The notes: generated by a model from the sequence alone, not told the origin. Numbered from the stretch's first letter, positions 54,597-63,534 are shown. The stretch: 64,000 bases of DNA from Akkermansia muciniphila (GCA_945901795.1 CAMDLP010000005.1:29575-93574), one strand, 5' to 3'. Made by a program: numbers and translations.

Positions 54597-55955
54597 TCAA
54601 GTGAGTTTCGGCTCCCAACCGGCGCGGTAAACCCGCTTGAGGGTGGCTTTCACCTCGGGCAGGCTGCGGGCTTCCATGGCTTTCATGTCCCAGTCGATTT
54701 TCTTGCCGAGACGGACGGCGAAGTTGCCGACGAGGACCATCTCGGTGAGTGGCCCGGCGTGATCGACGAAGTTAGAGACGGGCTTGGGGCCCTCACCGCG
54801 GACGGCGCGGCAGAGTTCCTGGGTCGGGCCGCCTTTGACGCGGGCATATACCTCTGCGACTTTTTGGACCTTTTCCCTCACGCCTTTGCGGAACAGCATC
54901 GGGGTCTCGCCGCAATAGGCGTCGTTGATGAAAAGGACGCCCTCGGTGCCCACGAAGACTTGGCCGAATCCCTCGTTGAGTTTAAGATCCGCTGGAATCC
55001 CCGGAGGCCGGACGAATTCCTTGTCGGTGTTAGGATCGTTGACCCCGTCCTGCCAGATGACCTTGACCGGCCCACGTTTGCCCTTGGCGGGGAAGTCATA
55101 GACGATGGTCGAGCGCTTGGGGGCGATGGTGTCGTCGAAGGCGGAGACCTTGCTGGCTTCGACCACGAAGTCGCCGTTGAGATCGAGCGCCCAGAACGCG
55201 GAGTTCATGCTGTGGCAGCCGATGTCGCCGAGCGCGCCGCAGCCGTAGTCCCAGAATCCGCGCCATTTGAAGGGATGGATGCCCGGGTTGTAAGGGCGGT
55301 CGGTGGCGCAGGTGCCCTGCCAGACGTCCCAGTTGAGATCGGCGGGCACGGGCTGGGCGGGAAACTGAAGGCCCTCGCCCTGCGGCCAGATCGGGCGGTT
55401 GGTCCAGTAGTAAACTTCCTTCACGTCGCCGATGAGTCCGGCTTCGATCCACTCCCGCAGGATGCGTGTGCCCTGCATCGTGGCACCTTGGTTGCCCATC
55501 ACGGTGAGCACGTTTTTTTCCTTGGCGTAGTTGGCCAGCGCGCGGGCTTCCCAGAGGTTGTTGCACATCGGCTTTTGCACCATCACGGGCTTGCCGTGCT
55601 TGATCGCCTCGACGGCGATGGGGAAGTGCATGTGGTCGGGGGTGGAGACGGTGACCACGTCGATCTGGTCGGCCACGGCGGCGAACATTTCCCGGTAGTC
55701 GGAGAAATATTTGGCGTCGGGATACTGCTGGATCATCTTTTCGGCCCGTCCCTTGTCGATGTCGCAGAGGAAGGCGATGCGGTTGCCGCTCGCGATCTCG
55801 GAGATGTCGCTCGCGCCCTTTCCGTTGCAGCCGACGGCGGCAACATTGAGTTGCTTGAGGGCTTTTTCCTGGCCGAGAAGGAGATTGGGGGCGAACGCGG
55901 TGCCGGCGATGGCGGCGGCGGATTTGATGAAATTACGGCGGGTCGGATTTTGCAT
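54597..55955 (-). CDS. Tat-exported Gfo/Idh/MocA-family oxidoreductase (3)
   Basis: The 452-aa protein has a Tat signal (NPTRRNFIKSAAAIAGTAFAPNLLLGQ), the Rossmann part LNVAAVGCNGKGASDISEI, PDHMHFPIAVEAIKHGKPVMVQKPMCNNLWEARAL, and DYGCGALGDIGCHSMNSAFWAL. The EKP triad reads QKP here, a mild divergence. It is the first gene of the four-to-five-gene minus-strand unit 55955-50602. Confidence 0.9.
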   Translation of the reverse strand: MQNPTRRNFIKSAAAIAGTAFAPNLLLGQEKALKQLNVAAVGCNGKGASDISEIASGNRIAFLCDIDKGRAEKMIQQYPDAKYFSDYREMFAAVADQIDVVTVSTPDHMHFPIAVEAIKHGKPVMVQKPMCNNLWEARALANYAKEKNVLTVMGNQGATMQGTRILREWIEAGLIGDVKEVYYWTNRPIWPQGEGLQFPAQPVPADLNWDVWQGTCATDRPYNPGIHPFKWRGFWDYGCGALGDIGCHSMNSAFWALDLNGDFVVEASKVSAFDDTIAPKRSTIVYDFPAKGKRGPVKVIWQDGVNDPNTDKEFVRPPGIPADLKLNEGFGQVFVGTEGVLFINDAYCGETPMLFRKGVREKVQKVAEVYARVKGGPTQELCRAVRGEGPKPVSNFVDHAGPLTEMVLVGNFAVRLGKKIDWDMKAMEARSLPEVKATLKRVYRAGWEPKLT

Positions 55956-56045
55956 GGCGTTGGGGATTTACGGGCTGGGGTTGGCGGATCATTCAGGGTT
56001 TTTCGGGAAATTTCGGTAGGGTGGTAAGGTGGAATCCTGAGGCGC

Positions 56046-56543
56046 CTACCGCTTTTTCCGGAGGCGCTTGCCGGTCAGGCGGGTCGCGATGAGGTTCGGG
56101 CAACGGCCTTTGAGGCGGAGTTGCTCGCAGTTCGCCTCGATTTTGATCGACTGGCGGACGGGTTTGAAACCGAGCCGCCGGGTGATGCAGTCGTTGAGCA
56201 TGTCGAGGTGCGAGTCCTCGAATTCGACCACGCGGCCGCAGTCGATGCAGAGCAGGTGGTTGTGCGAGGGCTTGTCGAGGAAGTTGGGATCGTAGGTGGT
56301 TTGGTTTTCCCCGAGATCGATTTCGCGCAGCAAATCCGCCTCCACCAGCAGGCTCAGGGTGCGGTAAACCGTGGCCCGCGAGGTCTCGGAGTCGAGTTTT
56401 CGGACGCGGTCGAAAAGCTCGTCGGCGGTGAAATGCTCGTCTTTCGAGAACGCCGCCTTGACGATGCTGTCACGCTGACTGGTCCGGCGCAGGCCTTTGC
56501 GCCGGATGAAATCATTGAGCCGTTCCTGGATACCAAGGTCCAC
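56046..56543 (-). CDS. fur: Fur-family metal-responsive repressor
   Basis: The 165-aa protein has the winged-helix part (RRTSQRDSIVKAAFSKDEHFTADELFDRVRKLDSETSRATVYRTLSLLVEADLL) and the dimerization domain with PSHNHLLCIDCGRVVEFEDSHLDML. The structural zinc site seems to use CIDC and the EANCEQLRLKGRC cysteines. It could be Fur, Zur or PerR; the family member is not resolved. It is divergent from a Gfo/Idh gene with 93 bases between. Confidence 0.85.
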   Translation of the reverse strand: MDLGIQERLNDFIRRKGLRRTSQRDSIVKAAFSKDEHFTADELFDRVRKLDSETSRATVYRTLSLLVEADLLREIDLGENQTTYDPNFLDKPSHNHLLCIDCGRVVEFEDSHLDMLNDCITRRLGFKPVRQSIKIEANCEQLRLKGRCPNLIATRLTGKRLRKKR

Positions 56544-56636
56544 GGGGAATTCCTAGCGGCCCGAATCCCGCCCGCAAAGCGGAAACGCCGAAAATTTGCT
56601 TGAAAGTCTGACACCGCCACCGCAGTAGATAGCTTC

Positions 56637-57920
56637 ATGACCACTCAATTCACACGACGGAAATTTCTCGGAACCGCAGGGCTCGCCATCGGCATGCCTA
56701 CGATCATTCCCGGCTCCGCCTTGGGGAAAAACGGCGCGGTCGCTCCCAGCAACCGCATCGTCATGGGCGGCATCGGCATCGGCCCGCGCGGGCGGGAGGT
56801 GCTTAACTGTTTCCTCGCCCAGCCCGATGTCCAGTTCGTCGCGATCGCCGACGTGCAGGAGTCGCGGCGCGAAATCGTCCGGCGGATGGCCAACAAGCAG
56901 TATGGCAACGAGGATTGTTACAAATGCTGCGACATGATGGAAATCCTCGGCCGCGAGGACATCGACGCGGTCCAGATCACCACCGGCGACCGTTGGCACG
57001 CGCTCGGCACCATCCTCGCCTCGAAGGCCGGCAAGGACGTTTACGCGGAGAAGCCGTGTAGCATGACGATCCAGGAGACCCAGGAACTAGCAGACGCAGT
57101 GAAGCTCCACGGACGCGTCTTCCAAGCCGGCACCCAGCGGCGGAACGTGGACAATTTTCGCTTCGCCGCCGAGCTCGCCCGCAGCGGCCGTCTTGGCAAG
57201 ATCCACACCGTCCACGCCGGGATCCTCCCTCTCAAGCCGGACCTCGCCCCGCTGCCCGGCGAGCCCTTGCCGGATCCGGCGCTGATCGATTGGGAGCGCT
57301 GGCTGGGGCCCGCCCCGTCGCGCCCTTATAACAAGAAATACGTGGAAGGTCGCTGGCGCGGGTATTACGATTTCCACGGCGGCGCGGGCTTGCCCGAGTG
57401 GGGCGCGCACACGCTCGACCTCTGCCAGTGGGCGGCGAACGCGGACGGCACCACCCCGGTCGAGTTCGAGAGCAAAGGCGACACGCTCATCGAGGGCCGC
57501 TACGCCAGCGGGGTGAAATTGGTCATGCGTCTCGCCGGCTTCCAAGGCGAGGGCGACTGGGTCGTCCCCGGCACCTGTCCGGTGCGCTTCGAGGGCGAGG
57601 AAGGCTGGGTCGAGACCGCGGATTTTGGCAAGATCGCCGCCAGCAATCCTGCATTGTTAGTCGGCATGCCGACCGGAGAAATTTCCGGAACCAATCCCAT
57701 CAAGCACGTCCGCGACTTCCTCGACTGCGTCAAATCCCGCGGCGCGCCGGCGGCGAACGAGGTGGTCACGCGCAACGGCCACATCGCCTGCCACGCCGCC
57801 GCCATCGGCTGGCAGCTCGGCCGCAAAGTCCGCTTCGACCCCGCCACCGAGAAGTTCATCGGCGACGACGAGGCGAACAAAATGTGCAGCCAGCCGCGCC
57901 GCGCCCCGTGGCACGCGTGA
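56637..57920 (+). CDS. Tat-exported Gfo/Idh/MocA-family oxidoreductase (4)
   Basis: The 427-aa protein has a Tat signal (QFTRRKFLGTAGLAIGMPTIIPGSALGK), the Rossmann start RIVMGGIGIGPRGREVLNCFL, the DVYAEKPCSMTIQETQELADAV motif and HGGAGLPEWGAHTLDLCQWA. It lies on the plus strand, opposite to the other members of the cluster. A thioredoxin-like gene follows. Confidence 0.9.
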   Translation: MTTQFTRRKFLGTAGLAIGMPTIIPGSALGKNGAVAPSNRIVMGGIGIGPRGREVLNCFLAQPDVQFVAIADVQESRREIVRRMANKQYGNEDCYKCCDMMEILGREDIDAVQITTGDRWHALGTILASKAGKDVYAEKPCSMTIQETQELADAVKLHGRVFQAGTQRRNVDNFRFAAELARSGRLGKIHTVHAGILPLKPDLAPLPGEPLPDPALIDWERWLGPAPSRPYNKKYVEGRWRGYYDFHGGAGLPEWGAHTLDLCQWAANADGTTPVEFESKGDTLIEGRYASGVKLVMRLAGFQGEGDWVVPGTCPVRFEGEEGWVETADFGKIAASNPALLVGMPTGEISGTNPIKHVRDFLDCVKSRGAPAANEVVTRNGHIACHAAAIGWQLGRKVRFDPATEKFIGDDEANKMCSQPRRAPWHA

Positions 57921-57997
57921 TGCGGGAGGGCATTGGCGAAATTGAATCCGCTGAAATTTCTTGCAGGAAACGGAACCCCGGAATGGTATTCAGCACC

Positions 57998-59146
57998 ATG
58001 ATGAAACTGAACATGCTGTTGGGCTTGGCGGCGGCGCTGGTGATGCCGGCGCTGGGGCAGGAGGTGGCGAAGGTATTGGCGACCGGCGCCGGCCTGCCGG
58101 ATTTCTCGCTGCCGGGGACGGACGGGAAGACCTATACGCTAACGGATTTCAAGGGCTCCAAGGTGTTGTGTGTGATTTTCACCTGCAACCATTGCCCGGA
58201 CTCGGTGGCGGCGGGCTCGCGGATGGAGCAGGTCTATCAGGATTACAAGAGCAAGAACGTGGCGCTGGTGGCGGTGAATGGAAACAATCCGGCCAGCCTC
58301 ACGCCCGACGAGCTCGGCTACTCGCCCTTCGGCGACTCGCAGGAGGAAATGGCTCCCTTCGCCAAGGACTTCGGTTGGACTTTTCCCTATCTCTATGATG
58401 GCGCGAAGCAGGAATTCACCACCGCCTGCGGCGCGCAATCCACGCCGCACGTGTTCGTTTTCGATGCGGAGCGCAAGCTGCGCTACAGCGGCCGGATGGA
58501 CGACGGCGGGCGGAATTCCGGCCCGGTGCCCAACAGCTACCTGCGCGACGCGCTCGACGCGGTGCTCGCTGGAACCGCAGTCAAAGAGCCCGTCACCCGC
58601 TCGTTCGGCTGCTCGACGAAGTGGCTTTTCAAAACCAGCAATGCCGCGGCCGACCAGGCGGCGTGGGAAAAGAGGCCCGTCACCGTGGCGGATCTGGACG
58701 AGGAAATTTCCAAGAAGCTCCGCGCCAACGGCTCGAAGAACCTTCGCCTCATCAATTTCTGGTCCACCAGTTGCGGGCCCTGCGTGAAGGAGTTCCCGGG
58801 GCTGGTAGATACCGGCCGGCGTTTTCAAAACCGGTCGGTCGAGTTCATTTCCATCAGCCTCGATCCGGTGGCTCTGCGGCCCGCGGTTCTCAAGTTCCTG
58901 GAATCCCGCCACGCCGCCGCCCCCGGCTCGACCGCGAAATCCCTCGGCGAGCAGGGGCTCGCCTCCAACAACTATCACTGGACCGGCGGAAATCCGGACG
59001 CCATGGCCCAGGCGATCGATCCCGACTGGACCGGCGCCCTGCCGCACAGCGTGCTCGTCGCGCCCGGCGGCAAGATTCTTTGGCGCCACAGCGGCGAGAT
59101 CGACATCGTCGAGGTGCGCCGGCAGATTCTCAAGGGGCTGCAATGA
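57998..59146 (+). CDS. Exported protein with two thioredoxin-like domains
   Basis: From the ATG at 57998 (382 aa; 57983 is an alternative) the protein has a signal peptide (KLNMLLGLAAALVMPALGQ). Domain 1 is AhpC/TSA-like with redox motif FTCNHCPDSV. Domain 2 is TlpA-like with WSTSCGPCVKEFPG. A tandem of a CNHC peroxiredoxin-type and a CGPC thiol-reductase domain suggests an intramolecular relay in the periplasm. The longer track ORF reads through the neighbouring Gfo/Idh gene. The stop lies at the left edge of a truncated gene. Confidence 0.85.
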   Translation: MMKLNMLLGLAAALVMPALGQEVAKVLATGAGLPDFSLPGTDGKTYTLTDFKGSKVLCVIFTCNHCPDSVAAGSRMEQVYQDYKSKNVALVAVNGNNPASLTPDELGYSPFGDSQEEMAPFAKDFGWTFPYLYDGAKQEFTTACGAQSTPHVFVFDAERKLRYSGRMDDGGRNSGPVPNSYLRDALDAVLAGTAVKEPVTRSFGCSTKWLFKTSNAAADQAAWEKRPVTVADLDEEISKKLRANGSKNLRLINFWSTSCGPCVKEFPGLVDTGRRFQNRSVEFISISLDPVALRPAVLKFLESRHAAAPGSTAKSLGEQGLASNNYHWTGGNPDAMAQAIDPDWTGALPHSVLVAPGGKILWRHSGEIDIVEVRRQILKGLQ

Positions 59147-59597
59147 CCCGTCGATCGACGTGGTTTACATCGTGCTGCCCAACAGCATGCACCACGAGTT
59201 CACGCTGCGCGCCGCCAAGGCGGGCAAGCACGTTTTCTGTGAGAAGCCGATGGCGAACAGTGCCAAGGACTGCCGGGAAATGATCGCCGCTTGCGTGGCC
59301 GCGAATCGCCAGCTCGGGATCGGTTACCGCTGCCGGTTCGAGTTGCACCACCGGGAAGCCATCCGCTTCGCCCGCGAGCAGGTTTTCGGCCCGCTCCAAC
59401 ATGTGGACGCCGGGTTCGGCTTCGCCATCGGCGACCCGAAGCAATGGCGTCTGCGCAAGAATCTGGCAGGCGGCGGCGCGCTGATGGACGTGGGCGTTTA
59501 CGCGCTCCAGGCCTGCCGCTACCTGGCGGGCGAGGAACCGCTGGAGGTGGTGGCGCTTGAAACCAAAACCGACCCGGTGATCGCCGCCACGGCCTAA
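59142..59597 (+). pseudogene. Gfo/Idh/MocA gene fragment
   Basis: The frame reads NDPSIDVVYIVLPNSMHHEFTLRAAKAGKHVFCEKPMANSAKDC and later GGGALMDVGVYALQACRYLAGEEPLEVVALETKTDPVIAATA*. This is the middle of a Gfo/Idh/MocA enzyme. The N-terminal GxGxxG part and the C-terminal third are missing, so it is not functional. It fills exactly the space between the thioredoxin stop codon and the overlapping rhomboid stop. It could begin at the GTG at 59160, but the lost cofactor fold argues against function. Confidence 0.75.
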
Positions 59598-60874
59598 ACA
59601 ATCCGCCCGATCGCGAAGAGCGCCGAGGCGATCAGAACTGCAAGTGCCGCCGCTCCGGCGACGCGGTCGGTGATGGTGGCTCGCGGTCGGTTAGGCGACG
59701 AGGAGGCGGGGAAAACGATGGCTGCGTAGAGCATGCCCGCGATCAAGCCGCCGGTGTGGGCCGCGTTGTCGATGTAGTGGTAGCCGACCAGGCCGATCAG
59801 CGCGGTGAGCAACACGCCTGCTGCCAGACGGCGGCGTGCCCGGCGCGGGACCAGTCGTGCGTGGAGCGTCTCGAAGACCAGCAGGAACCCCAGCCAACCC
59901 ATCAAGCCGCCGGACGCGCCGACCGACGGAGTTGCGACGAACCGCGCGGACGCCTCGCCGCCGACACAGGCCGCGAACAGGAAAACCAGCGGCAGATGCG
60001 GCCAGCGCGCGAACACCTCCACGCGTTTTCCCAGATACGCGAGGGCCGCCGCGTTCATCAGGAAGTGCACCACGTTGCCATGGAGAAACGGCGCGGTGAA
60101 AAGCCGCCACCACTCGCCGTGCAGGTAGCGCTCCTTTATCAAGCCGGCGGCGGCGGTGCCTTCCCAGTTGTGAATCAGCGAGCTCCAGCCCGCGGCTTTC
60201 ACTCCGCCGAGGATTTGCGCCAGCGCCACCAGCGCGACCAGTCCGAGGAAGATTTTCGTTAGAGGTGCTTGCTGCCGCTCCAGCCACGTTTCGAAGCGGA
60301 GGGTCGGGACGATTTCAGCGATGCCGCTTTCCGTCCAGCCTGCCAGTTCCTTCCGTCGCTTGCGCGCCTGATACCACGGGATGAAGGCGAAAATCACGAA
60401 CATCAGCAAGGCGAGTCCGCACGCGGTGGAGTCGAGCACCGCCCGCGTGGCGAATTTCAGACGCTGGGGGAAATCGACCGTCGTGCCGGATTGTGCTGCT
60501 AGGCGTCCCGCTAGAACCAGCCCGCCGTAGAATATGTAAGCGCTCATTCCTAGCAGGATGGTCCCGAACCCACGCAGCTTGTGCGTCGCGTCGTCCAAGT
60601 CATCGCGGGACCAGCGCGCGCGGGCGGTCCGCAAGGCGTCGCCCATGCCGCCGAGTTCTTCCGGCAGGATCATCCGCGCGTGGCCGGGTGCCCAGACGAG
60701 AGTCACGTTGGCGTCGCGGTCGTCGCGGATTGTGGCGGCGAGGGATTCCAGCGAATCACAGGCATGGGGTTTTCCCTTCGCGTCGATCCAGCCCCATCCA
60801 TCAGGGGCATGAGGAAACGCATCTTCCCGCGCCCAAACCGGGACTTCGGGGTTTTCCTGAATTGTTTCCGTCAC
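59594..60874 (-). CDS. Rhomboid-family intramembrane serine protease
   Basis: The 426-aa protein has a soluble N-terminal region (about 110 aa), two extra hydrophobic segments, and then a rhomboid core. HGNVVHFLMNAAALAYLGKRVEVF supplies the HxxxN loop, PSVGASGGLMGWLG the catalytic Ser, and YIDNAAHTGGLIAGML the catalytic His. It cleaves membrane proteins. The long extra N-terminal part is not assigned. The stop overlaps that of the convergent gene fragment. Confidence 0.88.
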   Translation of the reverse strand: MTETIQENPEVPVWAREDAFPHAPDGWGWIDAKGKPHACDSLESLAATIRDDRDANVTLVWAPGHARMILPEELGGMGDALRTARARWSRDDLDDATHKLRGFGTILLGMSAYIFYGGLVLAGRLAAQSGTTVDFPQRLKFATRAVLDSTACGLALLMFVIFAFIPWYQARKRRKELAGWTESGIAEIVPTLRFETWLERQQAPLTKIFLGLVALVALAQILGGVKAAGWSSLIHNWEGTAAAGLIKERYLHGEWWRLFTAPFLHGNVVHFLMNAAALAYLGKRVEVFARWPHLPLVFLFAACVGGEASARFVATPSVGASGGLMGWLGFLLVFETLHARLVPRRARRRLAAGVLLTALIGLVGYHYIDNAAHTGGLIAGMLYAAIVFPASSSPNRPRATITDRVAGAAALAVLIASALFAIGRIV

Positions 60875-60898
60875 GCCGGGAGAGCGTTAGGGACCAGC

Positions 60899-61372
60899 TT
60901 ATTTGTCTGCCGGAGCGGGCGGTGCCGGCTCAACCGGCGGAGCGGTTTCCGCGGGAGCTGCTGGAGCGGGAGTCTCGATAGGAGCTGGAGTTGCCACAGG
61001 AAGTTCTTCGCTGAGGGACTTCGGAATAAGTGCCTCAACGGGTTTTTTCGCTGGCGCTTCTTCCACCTTGGCCGCGGTGTCCGCCTTGGTGACCGTGCTG
61101 ATCGTCTTGTTCTTTTGGCCGATCAAGACGGCGAGCGCGAGGCTCAGGATGAAAAACAGCGAGCCCAGATAAACCGTGCCGCGTTGCAGCACGTTGGTGG
61201 TGCGGGCACCGAACACCTGGTCGGTCACACCGCCGCCGAATGCCGCGCCCAGGCCTTCCTGTTTCGGGCGTTGCATCAGGATGATTAGAGTCATCAGGAA
61301 GCAGACGATCACGAAGATCACCAGCAACAGGTCGATGCTGATTGAGAGCCAGTTAATTGCAGCAAGAGTCAT
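60899..61372 (-). CDS. secG: Preprotein translocase subunit SecG
   Basis: From the ATG at 61372 the protein has 157 aa. The family core is LLLVIFVIVCFLMTLIILMQRPKQEGLGAAFGGGVTDQVFGARTTNVLQRGTVYLGSLFFILSLALAVL. An extended Ala/Pro-rich tail of about 70 residues follows, longer than in Proteobacteria. SecG assists the SecYEG channel. The track start at 61579 is too long. Confidence 0.93.
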   Translation of the reverse strand: MTLAAINWLSISIDLLLVIFVIVCFLMTLIILMQRPKQEGLGAAFGGGVTDQVFGARTTNVLQRGTVYLGSLFFILSLALAVLIGQKNKTISTVTKADTAAKVEEAPAKKPVEALIPKSLSEELPVATPAPIETPAPAAPAETAPPVEPAPPAPADK

Positions 61373-61478
61373 GGGCGGCGGAATATGGGTGGCGCTTCCG
61401 GCCTTGTAAAGCGGCGAGTTGCCGGAAATTTTCGGCCCGCAAATCCCGATGAAATCCCAGGGCGTTTGCTTGGCTGGC

Positions 61479-61757
61479 CTATTCTTGGCAAGGGGATGCA
61501 GAATTGATGATTTGCACCGATTTTCCGCGATGATCGCGGTAATAATCGAAGTCATCATTGAGGGACTCGAACCGTTCAAATGGGATCACGGCCAGCAGGG
61601 CGTTCCTTAGCAAGGCCAGGTTTTTGGCCCCATTTGGATTTCTTTTCGGGGCCCGGTCCTCTCGCCAGTAGCTGGCGTCCCGCTTCCAATGGTTGAGGTT
61701 TTCCACACTCCCTTCACAATGGGCTTCCAATGCTCTGCGCAGCAACCGCCCTAGCAT
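61479..61757 (-). mobile_element. ISAs1-family transposase C-terminal remnant
   Basis: The 92-residue frame reads SVENLNHWKRDASYWREDRAPKRNPNGAKNLALLRNALLAVIPF, matching the C-terminal end of ISAs1-type DDE transposases (consensus W.LDV.F.ED..R.R....ENLA.LR). The N-terminal three quarters and the DDE residues are missing, and no inverted terminal repeats are visible. It is therefore a dead fragment of a former insertion sequence. Confidence 0.75.
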
Positions 61758-61810
61758 TTCATCTCCAAAGTCTTTGTTGCACTTTCCCGACTCATCCGCA
61801 AACTCCCGCC

Positions 61811-62089
61811 ATGGAACTCGACCTTATCGACGTTCAATTCGACCTTCGAAACATCAAACCGCGTGAGCTTGAAGAAGCTTTCGAGGATCCCTTTGCCGTC
61901 CGTTTCCTGCCAGACAACGAGCGCTCCGACAAGGCCTCCCGCTACTACGCGCTCGGCCGCACGGTGGCGGACCGGTATTTGTTCCTGTCGTTCAGCACGG
62001 ATGGCAAATCCGCCCGCGTCGTCGCCGCCCGCGAAATGTCGGATGCCGAACAGAAATTCTACGATCGCAAATACGCGGAATTCCGCTGA
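61811..62089 (+). CDS. BrnT-like toxin (DUF497) candidate
   Basis: From the ATG at 61811 (92 aa) the protein has ELEEAFEDPFAVRFLPDNERSDKASRYYALGRTVADRYLFLSFSTDGKSARVVAAREMSDAEQKFY. This matches the BrnT ribonuclease pattern: F.DP......D....RY..LG......L.....-...VR..SAR.....E...Y. The usual FEWDxxKxxxN N-terminal block is weak here (LIDVQFDLRN). Pairing with a ribbon-helix-helix gene 14 bases downstream supports a type II toxin-antitoxin module. Confidence 0.65.
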   Translation: MELDLIDVQFDLRNIKPRELEEAFEDPFAVRFLPDNERSDKASRYYALGRTVADRYLFLSFSTDGKSARVVAAREMSDAEQKFYDRKYAEFR

Positions 62090-62103
62090 TTCCCTTTTAT
62101 CCC

Positions 62104-62376
62104 ATGCAAGCCGTCACCCGCTGGACTGAAATTCCCGAGTTTGCCGATGAGGCCGCCGAAGCCCGTTTTTGGGAAACCCACGAGCTCGATGGCCGCTTGA
62201 TGGCCACCTCCGTGCATGAGGCGGACTCGCGCGAATCCACCACCATCACCCTGCGCTTCGACCCGCGGATGCTCTCGCGGATCAAGCGCATCGCCCGCGG
62301 GCGCTTCCTCAACTATCAGTCGATGATGAAGCAGTGGCTGGCAGAGCGGCTTGAGGACGAGATGCGCAAGCTCTGA
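62104..62376 (+). CDS. BrnA/CopG-like antitoxin
   Basis: The 90-aa protein has an acidic start (EIPEFADEAAEARFWETHELDG) and a C-terminal ribbon-helix-helix, TTITLRFDPRMLSRIKRIARGRFLNYQSMMKQWLAERLEDEM. The layout (EF.sE.eE..FWe.hd..) is characteristic of BrnA/CopG antitoxins with BrnT toxins. It ends 3 bases before a VanZ-like gene. Confidence 0.75.
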   Translation: MQAVTRWTEIPEFADEAAEARFWETHELDGRLMATSVHEADSRESTTITLRFDPRMLSRIKRIARGRFLNYQSMMKQWLAERLEDEMRKL

Positions 62377-62378
62377 GA

Positions 62379-62768
62379 ATGGCGCGGCTTCCACGGAATC
62401 CGAAGTTCTGGCTTGGCGCGTTCCTGCTCTGGTTCGCAGTCTTGTGGACTCTCTCCTCGTTCTCGGGGCAGCAGCAATTCGCGCCACCGATCGATCATTT
62501 CGACAAGCTGGCGCATTTCGGTTACTTCTTCGGCGGCAGCGGTCTGCTCTGCGCCTACCTGTTCCGCTTGAGACCGGAGCGGCCGAATTGGAAGGTGATT
62601 CTATCAGCTGCGATCATCGTCATCGCGCTGGTCGGCTGGCTGGACGAGTGGCACCAAAGTTTCACCCCGGGCCGCAGAGGGAACGATCCTTACGACTGGC
62701 TGGCCGACGTGCTCGGTGCCGCGGCAGGCGCGTTTGCCTTCAAGCGGCTTCATCGCCGGTTGAAATAG
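62379..62768 (+). CDS. VanZ-like family membrane protein
   Basis: The 129-aa protein has four predicted transmembrane segments and the VanZ-family motif DHFDKLAHFGYFFGGSGLLCA followed by GWLDEWHQSFTPGRRGNDPYDWLADVLGAAAGAF. Function is unknown; some members affect teicoplanin resistance or membrane lipids. Its start lies 3 bases after the antitoxin stop, possibly by co-transcription. Confidence 0.85.
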   Translation: MARLPRNPKFWLGAFLLWFAVLWTLSSFSGQQQFAPPIDHFDKLAHFGYFFGGSGLLCAYLFRLRPERPNWKVILSAAIIVIALVGWLDEWHQSFTPGRRGNDPYDWLADVLGAAAGAFAFKRLHRRLK

Positions 62769-62783
62769 GAGTCAACCGCACTA

Positions 62784-63534
62784 GCCCACCCGAGCCCCAA
62801 GCCGCCCACATCGACTCTCGGCGCTCCTTACATCACCCTCCGGCGTCTACGAGATCGCCCCCGGGTTCCACTATTTCACCGCCGCCACGGACATCAACCG
62901 CTTCAGCTTCACCCACGGAGGTGCCTTGCCAACAGGCAGCATCGCTGGCACCCAGGTCGCCCGCTGCGTCACCCTGGTCGGAGAAATCGGCCCGGACGAC
63001 ACCGCTCCCGGCACACCAGCCAGCCCGGCGACCGCCGCCATGGACCATCTCTTCGACAAGGTCTGGGAAGATCTCAAAGCCGTCTCCGGCACCGCCCGCA
63101 CCATCAACACCACGGAACCCGGTTTTTCCACCCGCTTCCGCCTCGGTGACGATACCCACGAAGCCATCCTCGCCACCGCCGACGATTTCCTGGAACACCT
63201 CGCAGACGCCGCCACCGTCGCCAAGTTCATCGCCTATCTCCTCCCCGCGGACTTCGTCACCACCCTCCAGGCCGACCTCGCCAAAATCTCTGGCAAAGGC
63301 GGCGAACAAACCGACGACCAGCTCGCGGACGTCGGCGACACCGCCCAAACCCGCGCCCTCATCAAGGAAGGCCGCGCGCTCATCAAGAGCCTCAACACCT
63401 CCGTCCGCAACTTCTTCCGCACCCACCCCGCGATCCTCGCCGAGTGGCGCACCGCCTCCCGCATCCGCCAAACTGGCGGCAGCGGCGAACCCGAAGAAAC
63501 CACCCCCGCCACCCCGGCACCAGCAACGCCCTGA
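62784..63534 (+). CDS. Hypothetical protein without an obvious start codon
   Basis: The protein frame is open from just after a TAG near 62781 and has no ATG. Translation from the TTG at 62926 gives 202 aa, but sensible sequence (SGVYEIAPGFHYFTAATDINRFSFTHGGALPTGSIAG) continues upstream of it. The mid part DHLFDKVWEDLKAVSGTARTINTTEPGF and the end LIKSLNTSVRNFFRTHPAILAEWRTASRIRQ resemble repeated verrucomicrobial hypothetical families. It may be a 5'-truncated gene. No function is assigned. Confidence 0.5.

Noticed and set aside
57398-59146. 582-residue ORF joining the end of a Gfo/Idh gene frame to the thioredoxin protein
   Set aside because: The N-terminal 200 residues are an out-of-frame reading of the Gfo/Idh gene; the signal peptide sets the true start at 57998 or 57983.
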